From the NCBI GenBank assembly GCA_921293015.1, contig OV121088.1, positions 31,471,645-31,535,644 on the forward strand: DNA of 64,000 nucleotides, written 5' to 3'. Each line of letters begins with the position of its first letter. Positions within the stretch are counted from its first letter, which is position 1. This stretch comes from Phorcus lineatus (taxonomy: Eukaryota > Mollusca > Gastropoda > Trochida > Trochidae). The position numbers and the translations under genes were made by a program. Positions 12,379 to 26,139 of the stretch are shown here, piece after piece. The notes below the pieces were generated by a model. The model worked only from the letters and a program-made list of their open reading frames with translations, was not told the DNA's origin and made no database searches.

Positions 12379-13346
12379 ATCATTAGGTTTTAGCATGGTT
12401 TGAGTAAGTAAAAAGTGAACTCAATCCCAAAGATTTACAGAAAGTGTATAAAATAAGGAAAATGCAAACTGGAAGTAAGTTTGGTATGTGTGCATTGCGC
12501 AAGAATTACTATCATGTATTTTTGGCCTACCTTTGTCATGAAGACAATCGAAACCAGCAACAATAGTGCAGTATTTTTGCAAACTTTGAAAATAATATAT
12601 TACAAGCAATTAAGAACATCGAAATCATTTTAGTGGCAAAGCTGTTCGGTAAGAGTTACTTTTGGACTATTTTGAGGCAGCTAATAATGAACAGAACTTT
12701 ATTAACCTTAAGGTCCTAATCCTATAGGAAACACTTTTGGGGACGTCCCTTAAAAACACATAATCAAAAGAAAAGAGAAGGATAGCAAAACATTATAATC
12801 TAAGGCACATATGCAGTCTAACCATTCAGCTACGAATGTTTAGGCGAATATAACGGCTATTGGTTAACCAAGTTGTTTTAAAAGTCAGTTACTGTAGCAC
12901 ATATTTCAGTTTGAAATTACTACTTGTTCAAGATGCACAGTGGCTTAGATAACTAGATTCAAGATAGATTTTCACTTAAAACACGCAAATATGTACAAGT
13001 TCAGCCTTGCTTCAACTTTTCAATGCAATTATTTGAAGTCGGATATCTGATATCACATGAATCGCGTTGTCCAATCTGATGGCACATAACTATCATAACA
13101 CTATACAAGTTGAGTTCAACAAATACCCACAAATAAGTGTCATTATGGTAAACATGCAATATAAAAACAGGCTCGCCTGGACATGCTTCTGAAAAGTTCT
13201 CTATTGCTTATATTACTGAAAACTTCACAAAGTGCATATTTACATAACCTAGGGGTCAAAACCAAGAACTAAGCTTTCGCCAGGTTGACATCCGATACCC
13301 TCTCTAACTACGTGAGATATAGGGGTATAAGGCAGGGTGAACTCAC

Positions 13347-13490
13347 CTCACGTTGATTGTCCGATTTCATATCAAGGCCCCTTTTTCCACCCGGTGGACA
13401 ATTTCGGATAAAACAGCCCAAGGTGCCGGGTAAAACACAGACAAACACTACGACAAGAGCGAAACCTTTCACACACCCGGCGGCCATCAT
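13347..13490 (-). CDS. Exon 1 of an oxytocin/vasopressin (conopressin-type) neuropeptide precursor
   Basis: This exon encodes the start of a secreted neuropeptide precursor. Seen directly: 48 codons from a double Met; a hydrophobic signal peptide at residues 1-25 (core FALVVVFVCVL, likely cut after Gly25); the nonapeptide CFIRNCPPG at residues 26-34, with Cys26-Cys31 able to form the ring disulfide; Gly35 as amide donor; KR at 36-37 for prohormone convertase; then 11 residues (GLDMKSDNQRE). The minus strand continues with GTGAGT (plus 13341-13346), so the exon ends GAG|GTGAGT in phase 0. Known of the family: precursors are signal-hormone-GKR-neurophysin, and vertebrate intron 1 lies just before the first neurophysin Cys, which fits here. 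The first Met is taken as start; the second would serve equally well. The neurophysin exons were not found towards lower coordinates, so they are probably outside the window. The peptide would act as a circulating or synaptic hormone on GPCRs. The family call is secure; the species ortholog name is not. Confidence 0.93.
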
Positions 13491-13588
13491 TTCGGAGTTG
13501 TAAGAAGAAAGTTTTTGCTCTGTCGTTGGCCTTTAATCCCGCCGGTTGTTCTGCTTTTCGATCAATAACTGCGATTTGATCCTCCGCG

Positions 13589-13595
13589 TTTTATG
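13589..13595 (-). promoter_or_regulatory. Candidate TATA-like box of the neuropeptide gene
   Basis: The minus strand reads CATAAAA here, about 100 bases upstream of the start codon. Transcription would then begin near 13560-13565 with a 5' UTR of roughly 70 bases. A CACGTG E-box lies just upstream at 13615-13620. The local base composition is clearly more GC-rich (13330-13720) than the flanks, as expected of a promoter and first exon. The position is inferred from spacing only. Confidence 0.4.
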
Positions 13596-13720
13596 TACGC
13601 GCTTGACGCTATATCACGTGACTCTTACAACATCGTGTGGTGAAATCGTGGAGGGTGATAAGGGGGATACTAAATCCGCCCACGGTGAGGGGTGTTCTGG
13701 GTTTGAGAAGGTTTGAGATG

Positions 13721-16700
13721 GACAGACGGTGAATAATAGTTATTTCAGAATTTGATTTTTTTATGGAAGTGACCATTGCATTGAATTTGAAGAGATGAAT
13801 CATTGCTATTTGTGTTTCATGTTTTCAAATATCTAATTGCAGTTTTGTCTAACGATAAATAATGCTTTTGAGATATTAAATGTGTTAAAAAGGTCAAATA
13901 TAAAAAGATACAGATTAGGAAGCTAACAGTATTGAAGTCAGGCTTAGAAAAATGTTTTATATATGGATATGGCTGATATGGTAATCTATTGAATAATTGT
14001 GCTGATCAAATTGCATTTCGAATCTCCGAAATAAATATAATTAAAGATGATGCAAACAGATTATCTGGTTAAGAGTCTGGTGTGAATGATCAAACAGAAA
14101 AAAAGATATTTCTTAGTAATTTTATCTTTAAAAAGTCAGCTTACATTGTTAGAGAATAAACAATAATAACTTCAAATTTCAAAAAGACAATTAGTTTGTT
14201 ATTGCAGTAATGGATAATGTTTCCCTTACGTTTTGTAAAAACGTTTTTTTTGAATTTCTATTAAAATGGGGTTATTGCTCTCATAATTAGACTTTGGTTC
14301 ATTGTTATTTTATAAGTTAGATTTGTACAAATCATGGTAAAGGCAACTTATGTTGTCAGACTTTTGATAATCAGAGGGTTTGATAAAATATTTGCTTTTG
14401 ATGTATACGTTTTCTTGAATGACGTTCACATGTCATAATAGTCAGATTTTAAAATATTAAATTTCAGTTTTAATTGAACTGGTAAAGGTTATGGCTTACC
14501 GATCTGATGTGGAAATAACAAAAATATTCAAAAAGGGTTAAATGATTCATTGACAAACAGTATAAAGAAACTGCAAGCGATGAATGATAGTAAAAACAAG
14601 ATATATTATTAATTTTTTTTTGAGGAATTCATTTAGCAATGCCCCCTTCTGGATCTAAAAACGAACAATTGAGTTAAGTAAACATTTGTATGATTAGAAT
14701 AGCAAATCAACAGAGTACATTTTGGTGTGCCAAGAAAAATCTTAAGTTAACTGAATAACTTAATTTGGAATGAGTATTGCTAGTTTTTGTTTTAGAAAAG
14801 AAATTAAAACTAAATATTCATATGGTTAAATGTTGTTATATCGAACACAGCACTTACGAAAATATTGATAACGATAGAGAGATAAAATCACTATTCAGAA
14901 TATAATCAAGAAAAAAGTTTTCATTTACATAGCAGGGTTAAATGGTTTAATATTAAGAAGTTCTTAACAGAAAACATCGTTCTGAATGAAAGAGATAAAT
15001 AGGAAAAGTCACGTTGATATGAACGGCTGAGGTCAACGCAAGCAATATCTGGTATAATCACGGGGACCCAACTTCCCTTGGATCATAATGGACTGGCTCT
15101 ATTTTGTTTTATCGGACACCCCCTACGCGGGTGAATTGTGAAATACGAATGTGACAAGTTCCTGCGTGATTTTATCAAGAATGATCGAAAATAGATGAAA
15201 GTGCTTTTAAATGCGCTTACATCATGAACAATTATAGTAACAGTGGAAAAAATTAATAGAGATTAATGTTCCTTTTTTATAGATTGAAATGGTTTAATGA
15301 GGAAAGGTATGACAATGATAGTACTAATAAATATGATTTTTTTCATATTCATGCAATGGAGGAGATTCTGGTCAATATCTGCGGTTGTATATCGTGAGTT
15401 ATTTTTTAAATTCAAAATTGTTTGAATAAAAATATGGAGTCTCAGTGATGCATAGAAAAATGCTGTTAGAAAATAAAACACAAAATATTTAAGAGTTTTT
15501 ATATTATATCATTTCATATTATTCACATTAGTTTTACAGATTTGGTCCATTTGATTTTTAAAAAAACCATCTTATCATTCGGGAGCTTATTAATTTAAAC
15601 AGGAGCATTACATGTGTAATTATGTAAACTCCAAAAAATAATTTAAATTTTGGAATAACATGTATCCTTGTTAGAGATTAGGAAGATATTTAGATTATTT
15701 CTTACTATTTTTAAAGTCAATTTTGATTTATTATTAAGTTATTCAAAATTGTTATCACACTTGAAGATCATCGACACATTATATACTTATAAGTATTTAT
15801 GCTGATACTGTCGTCGGCAATTTACAGTTCTCATACCAATTCTATTTATTGGAATTAAAGGCGTTTGTTATGAATAAAGTTAAAATGAAATAAATTTCAA
15901 TCACATAGGAGATTATATAAAGTTCATGTTTTTTTAATTAAAGACAAAAACTTTGATCAAGAACTTTTTTTTAAAAAAAAAACGACCTTCCACCGTGTGT
16001 GAGTTCAATTTTGATTCCACTTTAATCTGAACTACACTCGTTACTGTTCGTACGCTCGTACACTCGTACACTCGCAACCGAATTTTTCAGCATAGCATGA
16101 ACCGTATCTTCACAAATGCAAACCTGTCAACCACAGGTTGGGTTTCCTCAGAAATCTTTTCATTGAAAACCAAGTGAAAGTGAATCAACACTACTTCCAA
16201 TCCTCAAATAATCGCCACATTACATTAATCTTTTTCTCTTTAACAAGGTATGCTTTTTTCAAATCTCTGGCAAGTATTGTTGGGCACTAATTCTCTCATT
16301 CTCCTTCTTCTATAGCAACTTCTTAAATCTTTTGACAGATACAATATCTGTCAAAACTTTTTTGTCAAAACAACCAATTTATTGTAAAAAATACAAAAAA
16401 ATGTATTCCTCAACATAGTAAAGCTGGCACTTACTATTTGTGGAAAGCGAGCGCTACTGGTTAAGCAGGGCATGTTTCGTTTTTTTTATCTTGTATCTTT
16501 ATTTATGTGACGATTGTTTGATTAAACATATTCTTTAATTTGCCTGTAACACAGAATATGGGAAAAAGTTTTTTTCACAATTTGACTTTTGTACCATATT
16601 TATGCAGTGATTCATTCATATCTATTGATAATGATATTGACACACTTAACTCTTTGGAATCTGTCGTACCAGAAAGTTGATGTCTACAAAATGTGTACGT

Positions 16701-19376
16701 TAAACCATTTCAGCTTCTTTGCCAACAGTACCAAATAATGAACTATCATTGTCTGAAACATTGGAGTGAAAATCATGATTGAAAACTCACTTAAATAGAC
16801 ATTGTGAAACGTTTCGACAATGAAAACATTTAGTTTTCAAATCAAAGTTTCAGTGCTATCCATCACCACAGATTAAAGTTTTGCTGATTTAAATAGAAAT
16901 GGAGTACCTGTCGTCACAATTACATCACTGTGCACGGAAAGTGCACTGACTTTTAACCCAAATTGGGTTGTTTACGTTCATGGCTATTTCAGTGAATATA
17001 GACTTCCTTCTTCGAGCATGAAATATGATTAGTAATGTCATAATAATGATTTTCCTTTTAAAATCAATTTGAATATCACGATAAGAAAAGAAAACAGGAC
17101 GCAGTACATGTTCACAGTAAAGTGATATTTTTCAAAAGACATCTTACTTAGACATTTACGCTCATTCTAAATGCTTTAAAACCAAAATTTGATGCATGTG
17201 TGAAATAAATTTCATCTTGTTAAATATTATCTAAGCATGAGAGAAATAAAGAAAAACCAAAGTAATTATGAATATAGGAATAACTGCCTAGTTGTTGTTC
17301 GACCTACATGATAAGTAAACATGTCCTTCCCAAACCGTCCAATTCACAAAAGAAATGGGTCTTGACTCAGCTGGTTTGATTAAGGTAGCCTAAGCTGTAC
17401 CTTTTTTCATCACTATGAAAATAGTAAATGCCTTTTGAAAACCCGAATTTGTCTGGGAAATTTCCTCGGTTGTTGAAAATATTCTTCATTTGTGAGTTTT
17501 AAATGCACTTAAGCACGTTCATGCCATTTTATTTGGAACAATGTTCCCAACTTCATATCAGTGTATGCAAAATGAATTTTTTCATTTAAGAACAAGATCA
17601 AAACATGCTAAAATGTCTATTAATGTATTTATTTAAGCATCAAAGCATTAAAACGAAACTTTTATATTTACCTCAAGGATTTAAAGATATTTCTTCAATA
17701 AGCTGTCGTTTACGTTATTGCTGGATGATGTTTTAATGACAAATTCCATTTCATATTTGATGTCATTTACATCATATCTATTCCATAACATTTATTTCAA
17801 TATGAATTTTGATTTATTTCAAGACTTTCAAGATACTCCGACCTTTCTTCTGCAAGACATTTTATTTGTCAGTATACTTAAATTCTAAAATACTTCCTAA
17901 TATACTGCAAGAGTCGATTTTAGTCTTGATGGTTTAAACTAACAAAAGGATAAAAGTGAAGATTTTAACCCTATAAACCTAGCTTCAACTCCCTATATAA
18001 TCTCAAAACATTTGTCTAAAGATCCTTTCGCTTTTCAGCAAAGTTTCTTTGAAACCCCATGCCTATTGAACTCAGAACTATTTATTTTTGGGGCCTTTTT
18101 TGAAAGCAAACTCAAAACAAAGCCTTGTTACATGTTTATAGTGTATGTATTGAGGTTATGCGCAAGACATTAAGACATCATTATCACATTATTCATATAG
18201 TTAAAGTTTAATTTCATTTGAATGATGATAGGTTTGCTTTTAACCTTTTTCGTACGTCATTCCAGTCTAGAAGCATCATAATTATGAAGGTATCTACATC
18301 AACAAAGAGCTTCCATACAGAAAAAGGCTAATCGACTTACATAAAATATAATATTTTAACATATGTTAATGATATATTCTCGAGTTAGATTCTTATCATT
18401 TAGAAAATAATTTATATTAGGTGTCGCTCATCCAAATGTTTTGTTTAATATGGTAGAGTTTTACACATAAAGAGGGGTTTCTATAGGGGTATTTCATATT
18501 CTAACGTTTAACTCTTTGTGTATCATTAATACTATTGTAAGAAATGTAAAAAAATTGGTGTTTTCTTTCGCGTGGTTTGATGGAGTCGTTTTACAATTCT
18601 AAATTCACACCTTGCACCATTGAACAGTACGCCCTAAGATGATTATTGGATAGTGTACATATCGTAAAAAGTAGAATATTTAGCTCGTTTTGTTTTTATT
18701 TAATATCAAGCGAGCAATTATATAGGGTTTATATTTTGATATGATACCATATCCCGTTTTTATTGTGACGTCACATTGTTAGGCAGGCTACTTATGGGAT
18801 ACCCATGTAATGTAATTGACGACACGTGAGATGCGAAAGAGTTCACGCAATTTCAAAGTGTGAAAATACACATAATGGACAATTTTAAACCGAATACTTA
18901 CTTACAGTTATGAAATGAGGAAAATTAAGTCAGAAGGCATGGTAAATTGTATAAGAAAATGTTAGTGCTAATCAAAAGGATAAACATGTACTTGTGGACC
19001 TTCTGAAGTCGACGTATTGATAAACTATTGATTTGAATCTGGCCAAAAAAAAATTCATCTAATTTGTTCCAAACTAAGAACTCAAATAAAATCATTATTT
19101 GCAAAAAGTAACAAACATAAATTGATTCAACACGATTCAGTAAACAGATATTAAATTCTTTTTAAAAAAGTAATTGGTTCCAATTTAAAGTCATTTTAAC
19201 TTTTAAAACATGATTCAAATTCCTTAGCTTCACATGTACTTAGTAGATTTTAAAATTCGCCCTAATCGCTACAAACAATTCAAAGAGAATTGGTTTATTA
19301 GCTACCGTTCTAGTTTAGACGTTTTCATTTTTTGTAGTTAACAATTGTCTAAATAATATCCATGGCCTGGACTAGG
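13721..19376. other. Long featureless AT-rich stretch
   Basis: No frame above chance, no transposon motif. Only poly-A/T runs (15965-15983) and a short CGTAC-ACT direct repeat near 16047-16075 stand out. Confidence 0.5.
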
Positions 19377-20214
19377 TTTTAGCTGAAGGGTGCGATAAGT
19401 TTATGGCTTGGCTTCCGTCCGTCCGTCCGTTCGTCTGTCTGTAAACTTTTCACTATTTCAACTTCTTCTCCAGAACCAGTGACTTTAGAAATCTGAAATC
19501 TTGTGTAGAGACTCCTTGACTAATGAGATGTTTGATTTAAAGATATGGTGTTCCTGTGGCCCTTGAATAAGGACCTAAGGGGCCATGGCCTAAAAAAAAC
19601 TTTTTTCACCTCCTCCCCAGAAGCAAAAGGCCTAGAAAATTGAACCTTTTATACAGACTCCTTAGCTCTAATCTATAGAATTGGTGACCTTTGACCTCTA
19701 AATGGGGCCACAAGGGCCAAGCCCTAAAAACCTATTTAAATTCTTCTTTTCCAGACCCAAGAGAAAGCTGAAACCTTGTGAACAGGATTCTTAGCTGAAG
19801 GGGATTCGAAATCTTAAAATGGTTTATCCTTATTTGACGATCCTGTCAAACCTAATAGGAGCACATCCTATACCTTGTTTGGTCATTTTTCCAAAGAAAA
19901 AGGCCTAGAAAGCTAGAATCTTGTGTACAAACTCTCTTTAGTGGATGGTTATTTTAATTTATAAATTTGGTGACCCTGTGACACCTCATTAGGGCCTCAG
20001 GGGCTACATTATTTTTCCCTTTATTCCTTAGCTGAATGAAAATATGAGTTTTGAATTTAATTTAAGTGACGCTGTGACCTCTGGTAAACTTAACTGATCA
20101 TATCTTTGGTGTTTTTTTTACAAAAAGGAAATTCCTAGAATTCTTAAATCTTGTGTACAGTCTTGTAAAATTATAGATAGCCTGATGAGCTACATAGCCA
20201 ATGGCTGTATTTTA
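19377..20214 (+). mobile_element. Degraded pearl-like non-autonomous element
   Basis: It begins TTTTAGCTGAAGGG, carries a GTCCGTCC tract (19414-19440), then several diverged ~120-150-bp units ('CTTCTCCAGAACC...', 'ACTCCTTAGCT', 'GGTGACC'), and ends CTGATGAGCTACATAGCC..ATGGCTGTATTTTA. The same start, microsatellite, tandem core and end order is found at 27511-28620, where the copy is much better preserved. Confidence 0.65.
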
Positions 20215-20625
20215 CAATCTATCATACAGGCAAAAACTTATCAAATAATTTCATTCTCATAATGAAAAATAAGTCCTTCTTACAAAAGCACGCAAAATAG
20301 ACTCTACTGTTTACTCATGTTTATACATGTAGATATCATTTATGTCAAATGTATTGTCATCAAATGGTAAAAATCAAATGAAAACAGCATTTGGTCATTT
20401 CGGTCATTAAATTTTCAGTATTCACTCAGAGGATATGGAATACAATGTTCAGAAACGCTTGAAATGGATTCGTCCTTGTACGTGCATTGTCATTCTCTAC
20501 ACCCAGATGCGATTGTCAGACACGCAATTCAAGTATTTGAATCATGAAATCCATGTTTTGCACGTGTATCAACCGTCAAATGAAAACACTGGTTTCGTAC
20601 TGACAAACTAACTCTCACCTCAAGC

Positions 20626-20697
20626 CATCCCTCCGTAGCACATTGGATCAAAACGCTGGTTTTTACATTCTCAGAATTGCATGTTCGATTCATCCCG
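20626..20697 (+). other. tRNA-like remnant, possibly a SINE head
   Basis: An A-box-like TAGCACATTGGAT is followed about 40 bases later by a B-box-like GTTCGATTC with a partly paired T arm (GCATG/CATCC). The anticodon stem does not fold well, so this is not a functional tRNA. No clear SINE body or A/T tail was defined. Confidence 0.3.
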
Positions 20698-23600
20698 TAC
20701 ATACTTTCAGAACCTAATTGTCATATTTGAAACGATTAGATTTTTCATACCTGAAGCTTTAAGACCACGCTCCCCTGTGATCAATCCTTTTACCTAAGGC
20801 ATCAAAGTTATTAATGATAGATTATGATTTTTCACAATAAATAATCATATTTCAGACGGACGTTAACTTTCCACTTTAAAGTTTGAAATATGAAGTTAAT
20901 TTCCTGTTCATACTGTACCACTACAAAGATCGTTACAATTATAACCTGATACAAAGTTCATGAGTTGAGAATAATTTCCTATCAACACTTATGGCCAGAA
21001 AACTGATTAACTACCTTGTTTTTCTTCGTTGCAGGTAAAGTTTATAGCAGGTATCTTATTGACGATGAGGGCAGATCAGATTCTAATAGTTGAATGAAAT
21101 GTTTGCTAATTAACAAAGAGACTTGATTTATCCTCAGATAAGAGTTTCACCTTACAAAAATGATGATGAACAAATGTGATGTTTGGAAAATAAATTCAGT
21201 GATAAGAAGCTTAATGAGCAAAATTGTTAAAGTTTTCTTGTTTATTGTATGAACCTTGTCCTGAACTCATTACATTACTTTCGCTCCTAGGGTATACCAC
21301 TTCTATTATCTCTTATGTGACGTGAATACGTTAGCAATTACAATGTTGTTAATGTAGAAATAGCTTCGTTTTTTGGTCACAAGGCTGTTTAATTATAAAA
21401 ACACTTTTTGACAATATCGAACATTTTTTGCAGATTAATCAAATAATTATTAGAATAATGTAAAAAGTTTCATTTCCAAACGTCAATTCGGTTGATGCTA
21501 TAGTCAACCATTTATACATAATGAATGGGTATTAAAGTTAATTACTTAAAAACAAATCTCGGAGAACTTTGAAAACGTTACCATGACAACTGCTTTACTG
21601 GAGTATGTACGAAACATGTGAACAATATAAACTAAGTGTCGTTAAGTTTATGAATAAAATAAAAAGACAATAAATTGTTACTTCATTAACAGTAACATTT
21701 ATGATATGAATACATTTCGTGTCTATTAACTTTGAATATTTCATATATAGTGATGAAGGTTAGAAACTAACAAACGGTATCATAAAAAATACAAAGTATA
21801 CTAAATAAAATGAGTATTTCAAATCGCCTGCCGTTCATGCAGGTTCTTAAACATAAATACTAAACCTTTATAATAAATTCATTTTGTATGTACATAAACG
21901 CCATTGATACAATACAATGTAATACATGTTGAAAATATATCCTTTATAAGTGTAATATAAATCAGAATATAATAAACGTTATATTCATGTGAATTATCTC
22001 AATAATGTATAATTGCCATACGGTTATATCGAAGTTAGGAATGAGGATAAATCGATTACCTATTTGGATTATCAACAACAAATAAGGATGTTCCTAATTC
22101 ATATCAGATTTATGATATAGTGATTACTAATTGGTGAAATGATGATGGAGTCAGCACAGCATGTGGTTGATGTTCTTTAAGTCCAATAGATGGTGCGTTC
22201 AGAGCAGTTATGTTAATTGAATTCCATAAATAGGCTTTAGCAACGTTGAAATGGACCAAGTCTCCAGGGTAATATCTCTCTATCAAGTTGTGCAGGACTT
22301 CTATTGTCTTCCTTCTGTTATCATGACTACTGGTAATTATTCATTTGAGATTGTAATGAAAATGATGACATTAAGAATGGGTATGTTATTTCATTCGCAA
22401 ACACGGTTCTGACACTGTGCAAATAGACTGGACATCATGGAACATGATTATTGCTAAATGAAACAACTCTATTTGTTTAGCGTTTTTGTTTCCATTTGTC
22501 GGACAAGTATTTTAGAGTGTTAAAGTGTCATATTGTTCACAAAGTATATCCTTAAGGGACACGAGCTTTCGGCTAATGAATATAAAAAACATTCTGTCCA
22601 AAAAATTTAACGCGTGATGAAATTAATTAAACTTACCCGTAAGGTGTAAAGTCATTGAATACATGTTCCTAAGCTTGTTTGTAATATTATCAAGAAAGAA
22701 AAGAAACTTAATCATTAAAGACATAAAGGTTAAAATGACTTGATTATCACCGCAGAATATAAAAGATAAACTTTATCACAACGTCCTTCAATTTGTCATG
22801 GAGAAGGACTGTTCCAAATCGAATAATTCGGTTTATTTATCAATTGATATTATTTCAGGATGCGTGATGTAAAACTCAAAGAACATTTACATTAATATTT
22901 ATGACTGTATAGACAGGCAAAACCACTAATCAACAGTAATGATTATGATTCTTGGTATTAGCCTTACAAATAAAAGCTGATCTTTGATATGCTCACGTAA
23001 TTTTTCATATTTTCCAAATTGAACTCTGTTTGACTTCATTCACTTTAAATGAGGTCGTAGTTGACAACGTGAGTTTTAGCAGTCTAAACAAGATTATAGG
23101 ATTATATTTAGTATTTCATAACTTTTAATAGTCATTGATAGATATTTTGTATTCATTTGTCATTATCATTTTCTAATATTCGAAATGCTATTCCTTTTAA
23201 TATCTTTTCACGTTGAATATTGTTTAATATTTTCTGAATCTAAAGCTCTGCATAATCATCTTACAGGTATTCATTCACGACATAGAAGGATTGAGTCATT
23301 TTTACTGAACCCTGGCCGATCCCTCCGCTCCTAATGTGACCACATTACCATTTTAAACGGATATGTGATTTTTTTAAAGTGTAGGGTTTGTATTGCACAC
23401 AGATATTTATGACATGAATGTCTGTAAATACCCATGTCTGTTTGGTTTCCCAAGGCATTTGATAAGAAGCTGTACGTAATGGAAATGCATTCGGGTTGTG
23501 AAATAGCGAAAAAATAAACGATCCCAGTAGCGTTGCAGGAAACAATAATATCTGCATGCTATAATGAGCGAAGAGTTTATTTTGCATATAATTTTCTATT

Positions 23601-24364
23601 TTCAAACTAAAATAATCTTGCCAAACGTTATTAACACAAATCTATAAATGGTTTTTTTTACTCAGCTTCTCCTCAACATTTTTGAATGGACTGGCAATCG
23701 TATCCCAAAAACATATAAATCTCAAGATATTAATTAAAAGAAATTTAAGTTCGTGATAAATTCCACTCTTCACCCAATAGTTTATCACATCTTTAAAAAC
23801 GCTTTGAGACTACTGTTCACTTCAAAATGCATCAATGTAAGTCCTTAAGTTATTGAGTTTATTATTAGTTTTGAATATTTCATGATTCCATATTCACATA
23901 TTTATCAATGACAGTACATAGAATTTATATAAAGAATTCTATTCAACACTGAAGCATGGTTTTTGGACATTTCTTTACCACATTTTCGCTTAACAAATTT
24001 CAGCTGATGCAAAATGTCTTAACTTCAGAGGATCAAACGTTTCACTACTCAACCTGGTTATCCGTAGTCTTAGAAAAAATTGTCATATTCAGAAAACTGG
24101 ATTCGCATTTATCTTAATAGTATATGGCATGTTCGTCAACTCCTTATATTGATTAAGAATGGCTTACAATTGATTATACTTGTTTTACTTACATAGTAAC
24201 TTAATTTGCCTTAAAACGTTTTAAGTGCCTTTTAGAAGCTCATAGTTTTCCCACTATGCCATTGGTCAATAATCAATCTGTTGTTGTAACTTGGCGTTCT
24301 TGAGCAAAGATGTTTGGTTTTAGGTACGACAACGGCAAATTATCAGCAAATTATTTTTTACTTA
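20698..24364. other. AT-rich, nothing recognised
   Basis: I see no coding segment, inverted repeat or tandem array. It may be intergenic or intronic. Confidence 0.45.
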
Positions 24365-25560
24365 TTAGTCACGTGACTTTAAGTTGAATTGTACATGCAA
24401 TTTCATTAAATTCATCAATTGTTTTATAAATTTGGCAACATTTTGAATAACATCAGGATTAGAGGCATTAAGCAGATTGTACATCATTTGTGGATTGACA
24501 TTTTTACATTTCAAGAATTTGTTTCTACATGGGGGAAAAGTTTCACAAACTAACAGAATATGGAATTCATCTTCAGTTTGACCTCAAAACAGTAAGAACA
24601 TGACAAATCTTTCAAGATTAAATTATCTTTCATCAAATGTTGTATCTTTAAGGCATGCAGGGATAATCTATATTTACAAAAACTTCTCAGGAGGGATTTA
24701 TCATTTAGAACAGTGATACATTTTTCAGCCCCAAACACTGATTTACAGTGGGAATAATGATTCAGAAAGGTGGATGAGTGAAGTGATTCATACCACTTTT
24801 GAATAAATATATCCTTTAAACGTTGCTTGAACATTGATAGAAATATATGTTTGTCACCAACATCTTGGTTTATCCATACATAGGATAATCCACTAGAGAA
24901 TAACATATTTTATCACATCAGCAGCCTATGTGTACTTCCCACGATTATCTAAAGATAATAACATTTGATAACATTGATACGATATCCTGTACTCTGGCAT
25001 TCGTATCAGTTTAATACAAAATTTGATAACTCTCAATTGGCTTTCAATATGCATTTTGTAGCGGCCAGATTCACCATGTATGGCCTTATTAGAAGCAAAT
25101 TTTCCGACTGATAAAAATCTTTTGAAATAAGATGTATGGACATTTTCAATAACTTCAAAATAATTTGCTCCCCAAATTTCTGCACCATACAAAAGAATCG
25201 GTGATATTTTTGAGTCAAAAAGTGTACAGGCAATATCAAAAGAAATAAACTTATTTACTTTAAAAAGTTCAAAGATAGAAAAGAGTGCCTTTTTGGCTTG
25301 TGCGGCAAGGGTCTTGCATGCCATGGGCATTGACCAGTTTAATCGACTTGAAACTAAAAGACCCAAATATTTGTAGTAAGTAACAACCTTCAATAGTTTG
25401 CCTCGAAATGTCCACTTCTCATTTTTAGCCACGATTCATCCATTTCTAAATACAATAATATTGATTCATTCATGTTTAATTCCAAAACGTTTTTAAAATA
25501 TTCAGTTGACGCTGTAGACCCTTAACCATAAATGAAAACATTACTATATCGTGTGCAAAT
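24365..25560 (-). pseudogene. LINE reverse transcriptase, 3' half, frameshifted
   Basis: This is the best preserved LINE remnant in the window. On the minus strand a degenerate FADD box reads FAHD (25548-25559) followed by a VKGLQRQLNIL block. A 168-codon frame (25432-24926) then holds YYKYLGLLVSSRLNW, SPILLYGAEIWG and HGESGRYKMHIES, all standard post-catalytic RT blocks. After a frameshift near 24915, the next frame (24906-24372) carries the QKWYESL linker and, past an internal TGA, the terminal EDEFHILLVC knuckle, ending at TAA 24365-24367. The 5' part (endonuclease and most of the RT fingers/palm) is missing. At least three disabling changes make it non-functional. Confidence 0.85.
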
Positions 25561-25990
25561 TGTTAGGGCCACTATGTAACTCTGAGACCCCGTTTAGGTA
25601 ATAAAGTATAATTTTGCCCTGAACTACTTGATTATCAGGTTGACGGTATTACATTTTACCTGGTAGCGACGGTTGACGTGAACCAACGTCACAGTGCCAC
25701 TTGAAACAACGCGATCACTCGACAGTCGACAAACATTTGCTTTCCATACTTCTTTCCGTTAGATAGAACTCGATGATTCGAAACTAATCTCCGTTAAAAG
25801 AAACATTATCGTCAAAATCGTCAATACGATATATATTGATAGGGATAAGACATGTTGATCGATTGAACTGAGGTGATAGGTTACCATGGACGCTTGATCA
25901 CGAGGGGGCAGCGGGGAAGAGCGGAAAAAGTCATTCAATTGTTACGTCATGAAAAAACTATACCTTTATTGTCTATAAAGTACTTATATA

Positions 25991-26008
25991 GACAGACAGA
26001 CAGACAGA

Positions 26009-26044
<36 letters not shown>
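25991..26044. repeat. (GACA)n(TA)n microsatellite
   Basis: Five GACA units run into about 15 TA dinucleotides with one TATGTA interruption. Confidence 0.95.
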
Positions 26045-26047
<3 letters not shown>

Positions 26048-26139
26048 CGATATGTGTATTGTTTATGCCTTAAAAAAAATTCATAAACTATGATAATATG
26101 TTCATAAAGTGTGATAGCATAAAAATGATTCCATTGTGA

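Noticed and set aside
13600-13803. Minus-strand 64-codon frame upstream of the neuropeptide exon
   Set aside because: No signal, motif or splice context; it overlaps the presumed promoter.
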